Positions 1-5,969 of a stretch of DNA of 6,603 nucleotides are shown piece by piece. The stretch is from an uncultured Lachnospiraceae bacterium. Its GTDB lineage: Bacteria > Bacillota > Clostridia > Lachnospirales > Lachnospiraceae. Under the pieces are notes generated by a model. That model was not told the origin of the DNA, ran no database searches, and saw nothing but the letters and a program-made list of their open reading frames with translations. A program made the position numbers and the translations under genes. Numbering within the stretch: the stretch's first letter is position 1; the number at the start of each line of letters is the position of its first letter. The stretch covers positions 1 through 6,603 of the forward strand of contig CAMWUU010000200.1 of NCBI GenBank assembly GCA_947177515.1, given 5' to 3'.

Positions 1-2
1 GT

Positions 3-35
3 AAAGAACTTGCGAAGGAGGGTGATTTTCCATGA
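3..35 (+). CDS. Possible 3' end of an upstream gene (last 10 codons)
   Basis: The third frame is open from the window edge and reads KELAKEGDFP before a TGA at 33-35. The composition resembles an ordinary soluble C-terminus, and the stop overlaps an ATG at 32 (ATGA), a typical arrangement for translationally coupled genes. The other two forward frames also run some distance without a stop or hit stops quickly, so ten codons cannot prove coding. No family can be named. The interpretation rests on the ATGA overlap and on the AAGGAGGG at 15-22, which would sit inside the end of this gene. Confidence 0.25.
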   Translation, partial: KELAKEGDFP

Positions 36-52
36 AGGATGAAAAAACATAG
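32..52 (+). other. Six-codon ORF with a good ribosome binding site
   Basis: AAGGAGGG at 15-22 is followed about 10 bases later by ATG at 32, giving MKDEKT and a TAG at 50-52. The start overlaps the possible upstream stop as ATGA. A strong ribosome binding site serving only six codons suggests either a remnant of a deleted or frameshifted gene or a small leader ORF ahead of the MerR gene. The A-rich sequence that follows (53-96) shows no sign of coding in any frame. The signal could also be chance. Confidence 0.15.
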
Positions 53-108
53 AAATTCAAAATCAAAACATGTAGGACGCATACAAAAACGAAAATAAGG
101 AGGGCATC

Positions 109-1677
109 ATGTACAAAATCGGTGAACTTTCAAAACTCAGCAAAATTCCCGTTAAAACCCTGCGCTATTACGATAACGAAGGGATTTTGCAGCCGGATTC
201 CATCGACCCGCTGACTGGCTACCGTTACTACAACGCAGCAAAATTGTTGGACTGTTACCGCATCGTGGCGCTCAAGGAGCTTGGCTTTCGCCTGGATGAA
301 ATCAAGGGGGTTTTTTCGCTGCCGAAGGAGAAATTCTTAGAGCTGATTCAGGCAAAGCGGCAGGAACTTTGCGAACTTAAAAAACAGACCGAACACCGGC
401 TGGGCATTCTGTCTGATTTGATTTCGGATTTAAAGGAGGAGGAACCTATGTTTGACATTGTTATAAGAAAGAGTGATGAAATCTGTTTGGCGTATGTGCG
501 CAAAATTGTTTCGGGAAAAGCGGAATGTGATGATATTTTAAATGGGTTATATGACAAAATACCAAAAGAAATCCTTGGCAGCAGGGCGGTCATTATCGAT
601 TATGAAACGGAGTTTGTAAGCGAGAATTTTGATACCGGAATCGGGGTGGAAATTACGGGTACCCTCCCGAAAACCTGTAGGCTTTCTGAAAAAAGCATTT
701 CCTTTTCGTGTGACACAGCAAATCTTGTGTGCACCGGGGAGGATTGCGAGGATGCGGTGAGGGCTCTGAGTAAATATGTTTTGAATAATAATTATCAGAT
801 TGTTGGCCCGACCTACAAAATTATGTATCAGGATGGCACGGTGGAACTGAAGCTGCCGGTTGTGAAACTGGGTGATTTTGACCTGAAATATAATGAAGAT
901 ATTAACGTGCCTTTTGTCCATGACGAGGAAGCCATCGGGCATTGGGAAATGGTGGACGTTTTGCCGTGCAGGGAGATGTTTTCCCTACTAAAACCAAAAT
1001 CGGCGGCGGGGAAAGGGGTTGTGAAGGAGCTGTATTTCCTGCCGGGCGGTGAGCGGTATTGGTGTTTTGGCTGGACAAAGGGGCTGCTTTTGTCCGTCTG
1101 TGGTTATCCGCACAAAAAAAGCAGAAATAAGTATACAATTGAAAAAATCGAAAATGATACTTATATGTTTGTCGAGTTTAAAGATAATCATTATTTTTGC
1201 GGGGGCAGACCGGAAATATGGGTTTTCCGGAAAACGGATTCAAAGATGTACTGCAAACAGGATATCCAGATGGAGGATGTGCTCCCGAAATTTCCTGCCG
1301 ATGACGCATCGGTGCTTGGAAAATGGTGTGTGTGCGATTATGTAAGGACGATAGATGCTTTTGACCCGCAAAGACCTGGCGGGGTGCTCCCATATGAAGG
1401 GCTTTACTGGCGGAGAGCGGAATTTATGGAGGATGGTGTTCTGCAAAATGCATTCCAAGATACAGAGAGCGGCAGGATATTAACAGACCGCCCCGGCGTA
1501 TGGAGCTGGATGAGGGGATATGTTATCTGTCATCCGAGGGCAACCGCAAGCCAGTATGCAATCCGCAGGTTTGGGGATACGGAATATCTTTTTATCCAGT
1601 GGAAAAGCGGGGATTATACGTTTGCGGGCAGGGAGCCGGACTGGTATGTTTTTCGAAGGGCGAAGGGAACACGGTAA
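109..1677 (+). CDS. MerR-family regulator with GyrI-like domain and two C-terminal beta-rich repeats
   Basis: This is a 522-residue cytoplasmic transcription regulator. Residues 1-70 form the MerR winged helix-turn-helix, with the family signature TLRYYDNEGIL (17-27) and the wing TGYRYY (36-41). Residues 72-110 form the dimerising coiled coil. Residues about 114-253 resemble the GyrI/BmrR effector-binding domain (ending GTVELKLPV), which in relatives binds drugs or other small molecules. Two related domains follow, 276-375 and 403-517, each beginning GxW, carrying a WxxG or FGWTKG segment and ending YxFxGxxPxxWVFR or similar. I recognise these as a lipocalin-like repeat found fused to Firmicutes sensory proteins. 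BmrR-type proteins are about 270-280 residues, so the extra 250 are the two repeats. The start is ATG 109 behind AAGGAGGG (97-104). Members usually bend long-spacer promoters to activate efflux or their own gene. No matching promoter dyad was seen upstream. The last two codons and stop lie inside an inverted-repeat element. Confidence 0.9.
   Translation: MYKIGELSKLSKIPVKTLRYYDNEGILQPDSIDPLTGYRYYNAAKLLDCYRIVALKELGFRLDEIKGVFSLPKEKFLELIQAKRQELCELKKQTEHRLGILSDLISDLKEEEPMFDIVIRKSDEICLAYVRKIVSGKAECDDILNGLYDKIPKEILGSRAVIIDYETEFVSENFDTGIGVEITGTLPKTCRLSEKSISFSCDTANLVCTGEDCEDAVRALSKYVLNNNYQIVGPTYKIMYQDGTVELKLPVVKLGDFDLKYNEDINVPFVHDEEAIGHWEMVDVLPCREMFSLLKPKSAAGKGVVKELYFLPGGERYWCFGWTKGLLLSVCGYPHKKSRNKYTIEKIENDTYMFVEFKDNHYFCGGRPEIWVFRKTDSKMYCKQDIQMEDVLPKFPADDASVLGKWCVCDYVRTIDAFDPQRPGGVLPYEGLYWRRAEFMEDGVLQNAFQDTESGRILTDRPGVWSWMRGYVICHPRATASQYAIRRFGDTEYLFIQWKSGDYTFAGREPDWYVFRRAKGTR
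432..450 (+). promoter_or_regulatory. Internal ribosome binding site and in-frame ATG in the MerR gene
   Basis: AAAGGAGGAGG (432-442) stands five bases before an in-frame ATG (448-450, Met114). The match is as strong as the real start at 109. It falls exactly between the coiled coil and the GyrI-like domain, so initiation here would give a 409-residue protein with the ligand-binding part but no DNA-binding head. The same bases encode Lys-Glu-Glu-Glu, a common end to coiled coils, so the match may only reflect codons. Confidence 0.4.
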
Positions 1678-1864
1678 ACGCACGTTTTTATAAAGTTGCC
1701 CATATATGCCATTGCATTTCTATATGCCTGTACCCAGCCCTGTTAACACTTCCATAAGATTCATTAAGATGATAATACACAAACGTGCAAAGATTGTCAT
1801 CCGGTATATTGAATATAGCATATTTTTTCTCACTGGGAAGATAAAAAAACGTGCGTTTACCGTG
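1670..1864. mobile_element. 195-bp element with perfect 20-bp terminal inverted repeats (MITE-like)
   Basis: The left arm CACGGTAAACGCACGTTTTT (1670-1689) is the exact reverse complement of bases 1845-1864, with 155 bases between. A shorter third copy of the arm core, AAACGTGC, lies at 1782-1789. The middle has no convincing gene and contains its own hairpin (1768-1801). Short AT-rich non-coding DNA with long terminal inverted repeats is the layout of a miniature transposable element. I see no clear target-site duplication in the flanks, so a structured chromosomal element (for example a bidirectional RNA-folding repeat) is an alternative. The left arm supplies the last two codons and TAA stop of the MerR gene. 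The right end lies 19 bp before the -35 box of the next gene. Confidence 0.6.
1768..1801 (+). repeat. Internal hairpin within the inverted-repeat element
   Basis: GATGATAAT (1768-1776) pairs with ATTGTCATC (1793-1801) over nine positions with one T-G wobble, leaving a 16-base loop that contains AAACGTGC, the core of the terminal repeats. Together with the outer 20-bp stem this would let the whole element fold as a nested structure. Confidence 0.4.
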
Positions 1865-1883
1865 GAGTGCTGCGCTGGAAGCA

Positions 1884-1912
1884 TTGACATAAAAAGTCCT
1901 TCGTGTTAGAAT
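1884..1912 (+). promoter_or_regulatory. Sigma-A promoter with extended -10, upstream of the GH4 gene
   Basis: TTGACA (1884-1889, perfect -35), a 17-bp spacer and TAGAAT (1907-1912, five of six) preceded by TG at 1904-1905 (TGnTAGAAT, extended -10). Transcription should begin near 1919, giving a leader of about 120 bases before the start codon at 2038. No cre-like catabolite operator was recognised around it. The near-consensus match suggests either strong constitutive expression or control by a repressor not visible here. Confidence 0.8.
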
Positions 1913-1986
1913 TTTTCTATGATTTAACTGTGCTGGAGGAATCATATCATAAAAGGATAAGGAAACAAACAAGCTGCAATGTTGTC

Positions 1987-2012
1987 TGGTAATATTATGC
2001 GCTAATATACCA
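1987..2012 (+). promoter_or_regulatory. Hairpin or operator-like dyad in the GH4 leader
   Basis: TGGTAATATTA (1987-1997) pairs with TAATATACCA (2003-2012) over ten base pairs with one bulged A (1991) around the loop TGCGC. It lies about 70-95 bases downstream of the predicted transcription start and ends 14 bases before the purine-rich ribosome binding site. It has no U-run, so it is not a simple terminator. It could be an mRNA structure affecting translation or a DNA dyad for a repressor. Confidence 0.4.
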
Positions 2013-2037
2013 TTGTTGCGGCGGAAAGAGAGGGGAT

Positions 2038-3519
2038 ATGTCATTTAAAGTAGCGTTTATCGGTGCCGGGAGCATTGGGTTTACAAGGGGGCTTTTGTCT
2101 GATCTGCTGACCGTACCAGAATTTCATGATATTGAAATTGCATTTACAGATATCAATCCGGATAATCTTCGGATGGTAACACAACTATGTCAGAGAGATA
2201 TCGATGAGAACGGTCTGTCCATTAAAATCCATGCAACCTTAGACCGCAGGGAGGCGTTTGCCGGTGCGAAATATGTGATTAACTGCGTGAGGATCGGGAT
2301 GCTTGAGGGGTTTGCGACGGATGTGGAAATCCCGTTAAAATACGGAATCGACCAGTGTGTGGGCGATACGCTCTGTATTGGTGGCATTATGTACGGGCAG
2401 AGAGGGATTGCAGCGGTGCTTGATTTTTGCAGGGATATCCGTGAGGTTGCAAAGAAAAACTGTATTTTATTAAATTATTCAAACCCCAATGCCATGTTAA
2501 CCTGGGCATGCAACAAATACGGGAAGGTGCCGACCTATGGTCTTTGCCACGGCGTGCAGCACGGGCACGAGCAGATTGCGAAGGCTCTTGGACGAAAGAA
2601 GAAGGATGTGGATATTATCTGTGCCGGATTAAACCACCAGACCTGGTATATCAGTGTTAAGACCGACGGGGTGGAGCGCACGGGCGAACTTTACGAATTA
2701 ATGCAGCAGGCGGATTTTGCGAAGGATGAGAATATAAGGCTGGATGTGATGAAGAATTTTGGCTTCTATTCGACGGAGTCGAACGGCCATCTTTCGGAAT
2801 ATCTGATGTGGTATCGCAAGCGCCCGCAGGAGATGGAGAAATGGATTAATTACAGTTGTTGGATTCAGGGGGAAACGGCGGGATATCTGCGCGTCTGCAA
2901 GGAGAGCCGCAACTGGTTCGAAACGGATTTTCCGAACTGGTTAAAAGAACCAGCAAAGCGTTTTGCTGCAGGGAACCGTTCCAGTGAGCATGGCAGTTAT
3001 ATTATTGAGGGATTAGAAACGGGAAGGATTTATCGGGGGCATTTTAATGTGATGAATAATGGAACAATTACGAACCTGCCGGATGAATGTGTGGTGGAGG
3101 TGCCATGCTATGTGGATGGTAATGGGATTTCTGTCCCAAAGGTTGGGGAGCTGCCGCTTGGATGCGCTGCAATCTGTTCCCAGAGCGTATGGGTGCAGAG
3201 GCTTGCAGTGGAGGCCGCTGTCCATGCGGATATCGGATTGTTGTACCAGGCTGCGATGATGGATCCGCTGACGGGTGCGGTGTGTACGCCTGACGAAATC
3301 CGCCAGATGGTGGATGAGATGTTAGTAGCGGGTGAAAAATGGCTTCCCCAGTACCGGGAGGAGATTGCAAAAGCAAAGGTTCGGCTTGAGCATAAAAGCG
3401 TGCCATACCGTCCGGTGAAAGGTTTTACCTTAAAGGAAAAATCGGTGGAGGAGATGGCGCAGGAAAAGGCGAAATACCGCGAAATGGCGGCTGCTGCGGC
3501 AAAGGAGAATGTAAAATAA
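2038..3519 (+). CDS. melA: GH4 family alpha-galactosidase / alpha-glucosidase (MelA-like)
   Basis: This is a 493-residue cytoplasmic glycoside hydrolase of family 4, which cleaves alpha-glycosides such as melibiose by an NAD+ and Mn2+ dependent oxidation-elimination mechanism. The Rossmann motif GAGSIGF (9-15) and Asp38 bind the cofactor. The segments GDTLCIGGIM (109-118), NYSNPNAM (146-153), GLCHGVQ (168-174) and CAGLNHQ (195-201) match MelA-type enzymes, with Cys170 and His200 as expected metal ligands. EYLMWYRK (254-261) and NLPDECVVEV (346-355) are also family-like. The motif CHGV differs from the CHSV of E. coli MelA, so the exact sugar is uncertain. E. coli MelA is 451 residues and ends near the equivalent of residue 440; here about 50 extra charged, Ala-rich residues follow. 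The start ATG 2038 has GAGAGGGG close upstream, and an in-frame stop at 1990 limits extension. No transporter or other sugar gene is adjacent in the window. Confidence 0.92.
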   Translation: MSFKVAFIGAGSIGFTRGLLSDLLTVPEFHDIEIAFTDINPDNLRMVTQLCQRDIDENGLSIKIHATLDRREAFAGAKYVINCVRIGMLEGFATDVEIPLKYGIDQCVGDTLCIGGIMYGQRGIAAVLDFCRDIREVAKKNCILLNYSNPNAMLTWACNKYGKVPTYGLCHGVQHGHEQIAKALGRKKKDVDIICAGLNHQTWYISVKTDGVERTGELYELMQQADFAKDENIRLDVMKNFGFYSTESNGHLSEYLMWYRKRPQEMEKWINYSCWIQGETAGYLRVCKESRNWFETDFPNWLKEPAKRFAAGNRSSEHGSYIIEGLETGRIYRGHFNVMNNGTITNLPDECVVEVPCYVDGNGISVPKVGELPLGCAAICSQSVWVQRLAVEAAVHADIGLLYQAAMMDPLTGAVCTPDEIRQMVDEMLVAGEKWLPQYREEIAKAKVRLEHKSVPYRPVKGFTLKEKSVEEMAQEKAKYREMAAAAAKENVK

Positions 3520-3554
3520 AGCCGATATCATTTAAAAGTAATTGGATTATAAAG

Positions 3555-3583
3555 TTGCAGGATAGGAGCTGGTTAGGTAAATT
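3555..3583 (+). promoter_or_regulatory. Weak candidate sigma-A promoter for the two-component genes
   Basis: TTGCAG (3555-3560), a 17-bp spacer and TAAATT (3578-3583) match the consensus at three and four of six positions. It is the best candidate in the 127 bp between the GH4 gene and the response regulator. No terminator (GC stem with T-run) is seen after the GH4 gene, so read-through from the promoter at 1884 is also possible. Confidence 0.25.
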
Positions 3584-3612
3584 CCGGTTTCAAAGTTTTT
3601 AGGAAGAAACAG

Positions 3613-3628
3613 CGCGGGAAAAACCGCG
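3613..3628 (+). repeat. Small GC hairpin before the response regulator
   Basis: CGCGG (3613-3617) pairs with CCGCG (3624-3628) around a six-base loop, GAAAAA. No T-run follows, so it is not a terminator. It ends directly before an alternative ATG (3629), which it would help to mask, supporting the downstream start at 3647. Confidence 0.35.
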
Positions 3629-3646
3629 ATGGGTGCGGGGATAAGA

Positions 3647-4423
3647 ATGAAAATATCGATATGTGATGATGAAGCAGCGGCGCGGGAACTGATTGCAAAT
3701 AAAGTGCAAAGACTTTGTCCCGGGTCGGAAATTTCGTTTTTTGCATCGGGGGAGGAACTGCTTTTTGCGGGGGATTATGGCGATATCCTGTTTCTGGATA
3801 TCCGCCTTGCGGGGCAGGATGGTATGAAGACCGCGAGGGCATTAAGAAAAAAGGATAAACACATGATCCTTATTTTTGTAACCGCCCTGAAAGAGTATGT
3901 ATTTGAAGCTTTTGATGTGGGGGCATTCCACTATCTGGTGAAACCTTTTGACGACGCGAAATTTGCCGAAATATTTTGCCTTGCAGTAAAGCAGTGGGAG
4001 GAATCGGAAAGGCAAAGATTGGCGCGGTGCAGGGAAGGGGAAGATTTCAACAGCCTTAAACAGGACGAAGAAACAGGACAGGCAGACAGAGTGGATAAAG
4101 AACGGTATCTTCTGGTAAAAAATGGAGGATTGTCCACAAAGGTATTATTGGACGATATTATTTATGCTGAAGTATTTAATCGGAAAATAACACTGCACAG
4201 CCGCAGGGGGGACTTGGAATATTACGGGAAACTTTCGGAGCTTGAGAAAATGGCGGGGGAAGATTTTTTTCGTCCGCATCGGGCGTACCTGGTTAATTTT
4301 AAGTATGTGGAATGTTATAGTGCTACGGAGATTGTGATGGAGAAGGGGCGTGCTTTAATGGCAAAAAAGAATTATTCTTCCTTTGTAAAAAATTTTATGC
4401 GGTATAACAAAAAAGAGGGGTGA
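3647..4423 (+). CDS. LytTR-family response regulator (AgrA/VirR type)
   Basis: This is a 258-residue cytoplasmic response regulator that, once phosphorylated by its kinase, binds paired direct repeats in DNA. The N-terminal receiver domain (1-115) has the acidic pair Asp7-Asp8, phospho-acceptor Asp51 in LFLDIRLAGQDG, Thr79 and Lys99 in the YLVKPF motif. A charged linker (116-150) leads to the LytTR DNA-binding domain (about 152-255), recognised by YLLVKNGG, the IIYAEVFNRKITLHS strand region and the FFRPHRAYLVNFKYV signature (207-221). ATG 3647 is preferred over ATG 3629 because it gives the family's usual opening (MKISICDDE) and lies six bases after GGTGCGGGG, while ATG 3629 abuts a hairpin. 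The gene is followed after 69 bases by a GHKL kinase, its evident partner. Targets are unknown. Confidence 0.92.
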   Translation: MKISICDDEAAARELIANKVQRLCPGSEISFFASGEELLFAGDYGDILFLDIRLAGQDGMKTARALRKKDKHMILIFVTALKEYVFEAFDVGAFHYLVKPFDDAKFAEIFCLAVKQWEESERQRLARCREGEDFNSLKQDEETGQADRVDKERYLLVKNGGLSTKVLLDDIIYAEVFNRKITLHSRRGDLEYYGKLSELEKMAGEDFFRPHRAYLVNFKYVECYSATEIVMEKGRALMAKKNYSSFVKNFMRYNKKEG

Positions 4424-4433
4424 TCGGGGAAAA

Positions 4434-4496
4434 ATGGGTGGACGGATTGATATTACCGGGGGATCTGTGACGCAGAAAAGAGAGGGGGAGGCTTGA
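4434..4496 (+). CDS. Possible 20-residue ORF coupling the regulator and kinase genes
   Basis: ATG 4434 opens a 20-codon frame (MGGRIDITGGSVTQKREGEA) that fills nearly all of the gap between the response regulator and kinase. Its TGA stop (4494-4496) overlaps the kinase TTG start as TTGA, the geometry of translational coupling. A weak GGGGA (4426-4430) precedes it. The peptide is hydrophilic with no signal sequence, cysteine or leader-like motif, so it does not resemble an AgrD-type signal precursor. It may be a coupling ORF or chance. Confidence 0.2.
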   Translation: MGGRIDITGGSVTQKREGEA

Positions 4497-5932
4497 AAGG
4501 GTTTGAATTATATTGGGAAGTGATCAGGTGTCTTTCTAATGTGATAGAAATTATAATGGAAGGATATTTTTTCTATCGTTTTCTCCGCCCGTTTTTAGAA
4601 AAGCGCTATACGGCACTATGGACGGGTTTTGCCTATTTTGGGTCGATGCTTTTGTTGTGGCTTGTGCCATGGGAAGTGAAGTACTTGGATTTATATGGGA
4701 CAGCAGTAGCTTTTGTGGTGATGTACCTTCTTGATCACAAAAGGAATCTGGCGCAAAAAATATTTTTGTCGGTTACTGGAAACCTGCTTTTTTGGGTTGA
4801 ATTTGGATTTGCCTTGATTCCTTGGAATGTCATCTTTACTTTTGTGCTGATGACAAAGTATATGCAGGAGAGGGAATGGCTGTTGTTCTTTGGTTATGTC
4901 TTTACGAGCATCGTGCATTGTGTTTTACAGGGCGTTTTGTTACACTTTATGGTGAAACTGATGCACCGCGTATATGTCCGCAAGGAGGAGGATGTTACCA
5001 AAAAAGAACTTGGCCTGCTTCTTCTGCCATTGCTTACGGTTTTTGTCGGAAGGTTTATCCTGGCATTTGCAGTTGATATCTATCTGTTAGATACGGGACA
5101 GTATATCTGGAATGTCCATGGCGAGTTTAAATGGTTGAAAATCCTGTATCAGATTATTTCTTTTTCGGCGGTGCTTCTTACCGTTGTGGTTTACCAGAAA
5201 ATCCGGGATGCACAACAGAGGGAAAAGGAGGATGCCATCCTGACAGAACAGGAAAGGCGGCTTGAGATGCATATCCGTGAGGTGGAGGGGCTTTATAGCG
5301 ATCTTCGGGGTCTGCGGCATGATATGGGAAATCATGTAGTGGTGCTTGAAAATCTTTTTTTTAACCGGGAGGAAGAGGAATTAAAACAGTATTTTAAGAA
5401 ACTGAAAGAGGAATTTTTGCTGACGGGGGGTGGTCTGGGCGGAAGCGGCAATCCTGTGACGGACATTATTCTGGCAGAAAAGAAACGGCAGGCGCAGGTA
5501 GCAGGGATTGACTTTGAAAGCGGATTCCATTATCCACAGGATGTGGGATTAAATGCTTTTGATGTTAGTGTTATTTTAAACAATGCTCTTGACAATGCCT
5601 TAGAAGCGGCGGAAATTGCGGGTGTTCCATATGTGAAGATCAGATCATGGCGCAGGAAGAAAGTATTTATGATTGAGGTAGAAAATAGTTTTTCTGGGAT
5701 ACTTAAGTTCGATGGGCAAGGGGGAATGCCGCAGAGCACAAAGCAGGATGGTGGATGGCATGGTTTTGGTCTGGCGAATATCCGCAGGGTAGCGCAAAAA
5801 TATTGTGGGGATGTGGATATTATACAGGAGAAAGAATGTGTGCGTCTGAATGTGATGCTGATCTTAGGGGATTTGGAAGATAGTGCTGTTTCTTCACAAC
5901 AAAAAATAGCATTCTCACAACAAAACAGTTAA
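4493..5932 (+). CDS. GHKL sensor histidine kinase (AgrC-like)
   Basis: This is a 479-residue membrane sensor kinase. The N-terminal half is hydrophobic, with about six membrane segments (near 42-59, 67-80, 88-118, 129-152, 173-196 and 219-234) and no recognised extracellular domain. A coiled linker (236-268) precedes the phosphorylation box LRGLRHDMGNHVVVL (271-285), with His276 as probable phospho-acceptor. The ATPase domain shows the N-box ILNNALDNALEAA (361-373), an ENSF segment (397-400) and the G-box GFGLANI (424-430), typical of the HATPase_c_5/GHKL group that signals to LytTR regulators such as the one just upstream. The start is TTG 4493, with GAGGGG five bases upstream; the next in-frame ATG would cut into the first hydrophobic segments. 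The C-terminus carries a 7-residue imperfect repeat (SSQQKIA / FSQQNS). The ligand is unknown. Agr-type relatives sense peptides, but no peptide-processing gene is visible nearby. Confidence 0.9.
   Translation: MKGFELYWEVIRCLSNVIEIIMEGYFFYRFLRPFLEKRYTALWTGFAYFGSMLLLWLVPWEVKYLDLYGTAVAFVVMYLLDHKRNLAQKIFLSVTGNLLFWVEFGFALIPWNVIFTFVLMTKYMQEREWLLFFGYVFTSIVHCVLQGVLLHFMVKLMHRVYVRKEEDVTKKELGLLLLPLLTVFVGRFILAFAVDIYLLDTGQYIWNVHGEFKWLKILYQIISFSAVLLTVVVYQKIRDAQQREKEDAILTEQERRLEMHIREVEGLYSDLRGLRHDMGNHVVVLENLFFNREEEELKQYFKKLKEEFLLTGGGLGGSGNPVTDIILAEKKRQAQVAGIDFESGFHYPQDVGLNAFDVSVILNNALDNALEAAEIAGVPYVKIRSWRRKKVFMIEVENSFSGILKFDGQGGMPQSTKQDGGWHGFGLANIRRVAQKYCGDVDIIQEKECVRLNVMLILGDLEDSAVSSQQKIAFSQQNS
5894..5925. 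repeat. Two exact 11-bp direct repeats, 21-bp period
   Basis: TCACAACAAAA occurs at 5894-5904 and 5915-5925, with start points exactly 21 bp apart (two helical turns). It lies in the last codons of the kinase gene, just upstream of the candidate promoter of the FlxA-like gene. Paired direct repeats at about this period are what LytTR regulators bind. The sequence itself (reverse complement TTTTGTTGTGA) shares the GTT core but not the full AgrA consensus. Confidence 0.5.
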
Positions 5933-5956
5933 GGATGAAGAAGAATTGGCCGAAAT
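5930..5956 (+). promoter_or_regulatory. Candidate sigma-D/sigma-28 (motility) promoter for the FlxA-like gene
   Basis: TAAG (5930-5933), a 15-bp gap and GCCGAAAT (5949-5956) match the sigma-D pattern TAAA-N15-GCCGATAT with one mismatch in each box. The -35 overlaps the kinase stop codon. Transcription would start near 5965. E. coli flxA is known to depend on sigma-28, which makes the match more meaningful. An alternative sigma-A reading, TTGGCC (5946-5951) with CAAAAT (5969-5974) at 17 bp, is four of six in each box. Confidence 0.45.
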
Positions 5957-5969
5957 AGGAAGGGAAGAC

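Noticed and set aside
1982..2008. Second sigma-A promoter, TTGTCT with TAATAT, inside the GH4 leader
   Set aside because: The spacer is only 15 bp and the -10 is one arm of the hairpin. The upstream promoter is far stronger.
1688..2044. 118-codon minus-strand ORF across the intergenic region
   Set aside because: It starts inside the GH4 gene's first codons on the other strand, spans the promoter and the inverted-repeat element, lacks a convincing ribosome binding site and matches no family I know. The part within 1688-1863 has a somewhat protein-like look, so a decayed transposon fragment cannot be excluded.
3551..3600. Several GTT-containing motifs upstream of the response regulator, considered as LytTR autoregulatory sites
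   Set aside because: The GTT cores are spaced 18, 15 and 8 bp apart rather than 21-22, and the surrounding bases fit the consensus poorly.
3629..3646. Upstream ATG start for the response regulator, adding MGAGIR
   Set aside because: It lies directly at the end of a GC hairpin with no ribosome binding site, and family members begin at the equivalent of MKISICDDE.
3520..5932. Complete Agr-type quorum-sensing locus
   Set aside because: The regulator and kinase fit, but no AgrB-like membrane peptidase or AgrD-like peptide gene is present on either strand. The 20-codon ORF at 4434 lacks the needed features.
5925..5933. ACAGTTAAG, an exact match to the S. aureus AgrA half-site
   Set aside because: No second half-site lies 21-22 bp away on either side. 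The pattern is degenerate enough that several chance hits are expected in a window of this size, and here it encodes the kinase's last codons.
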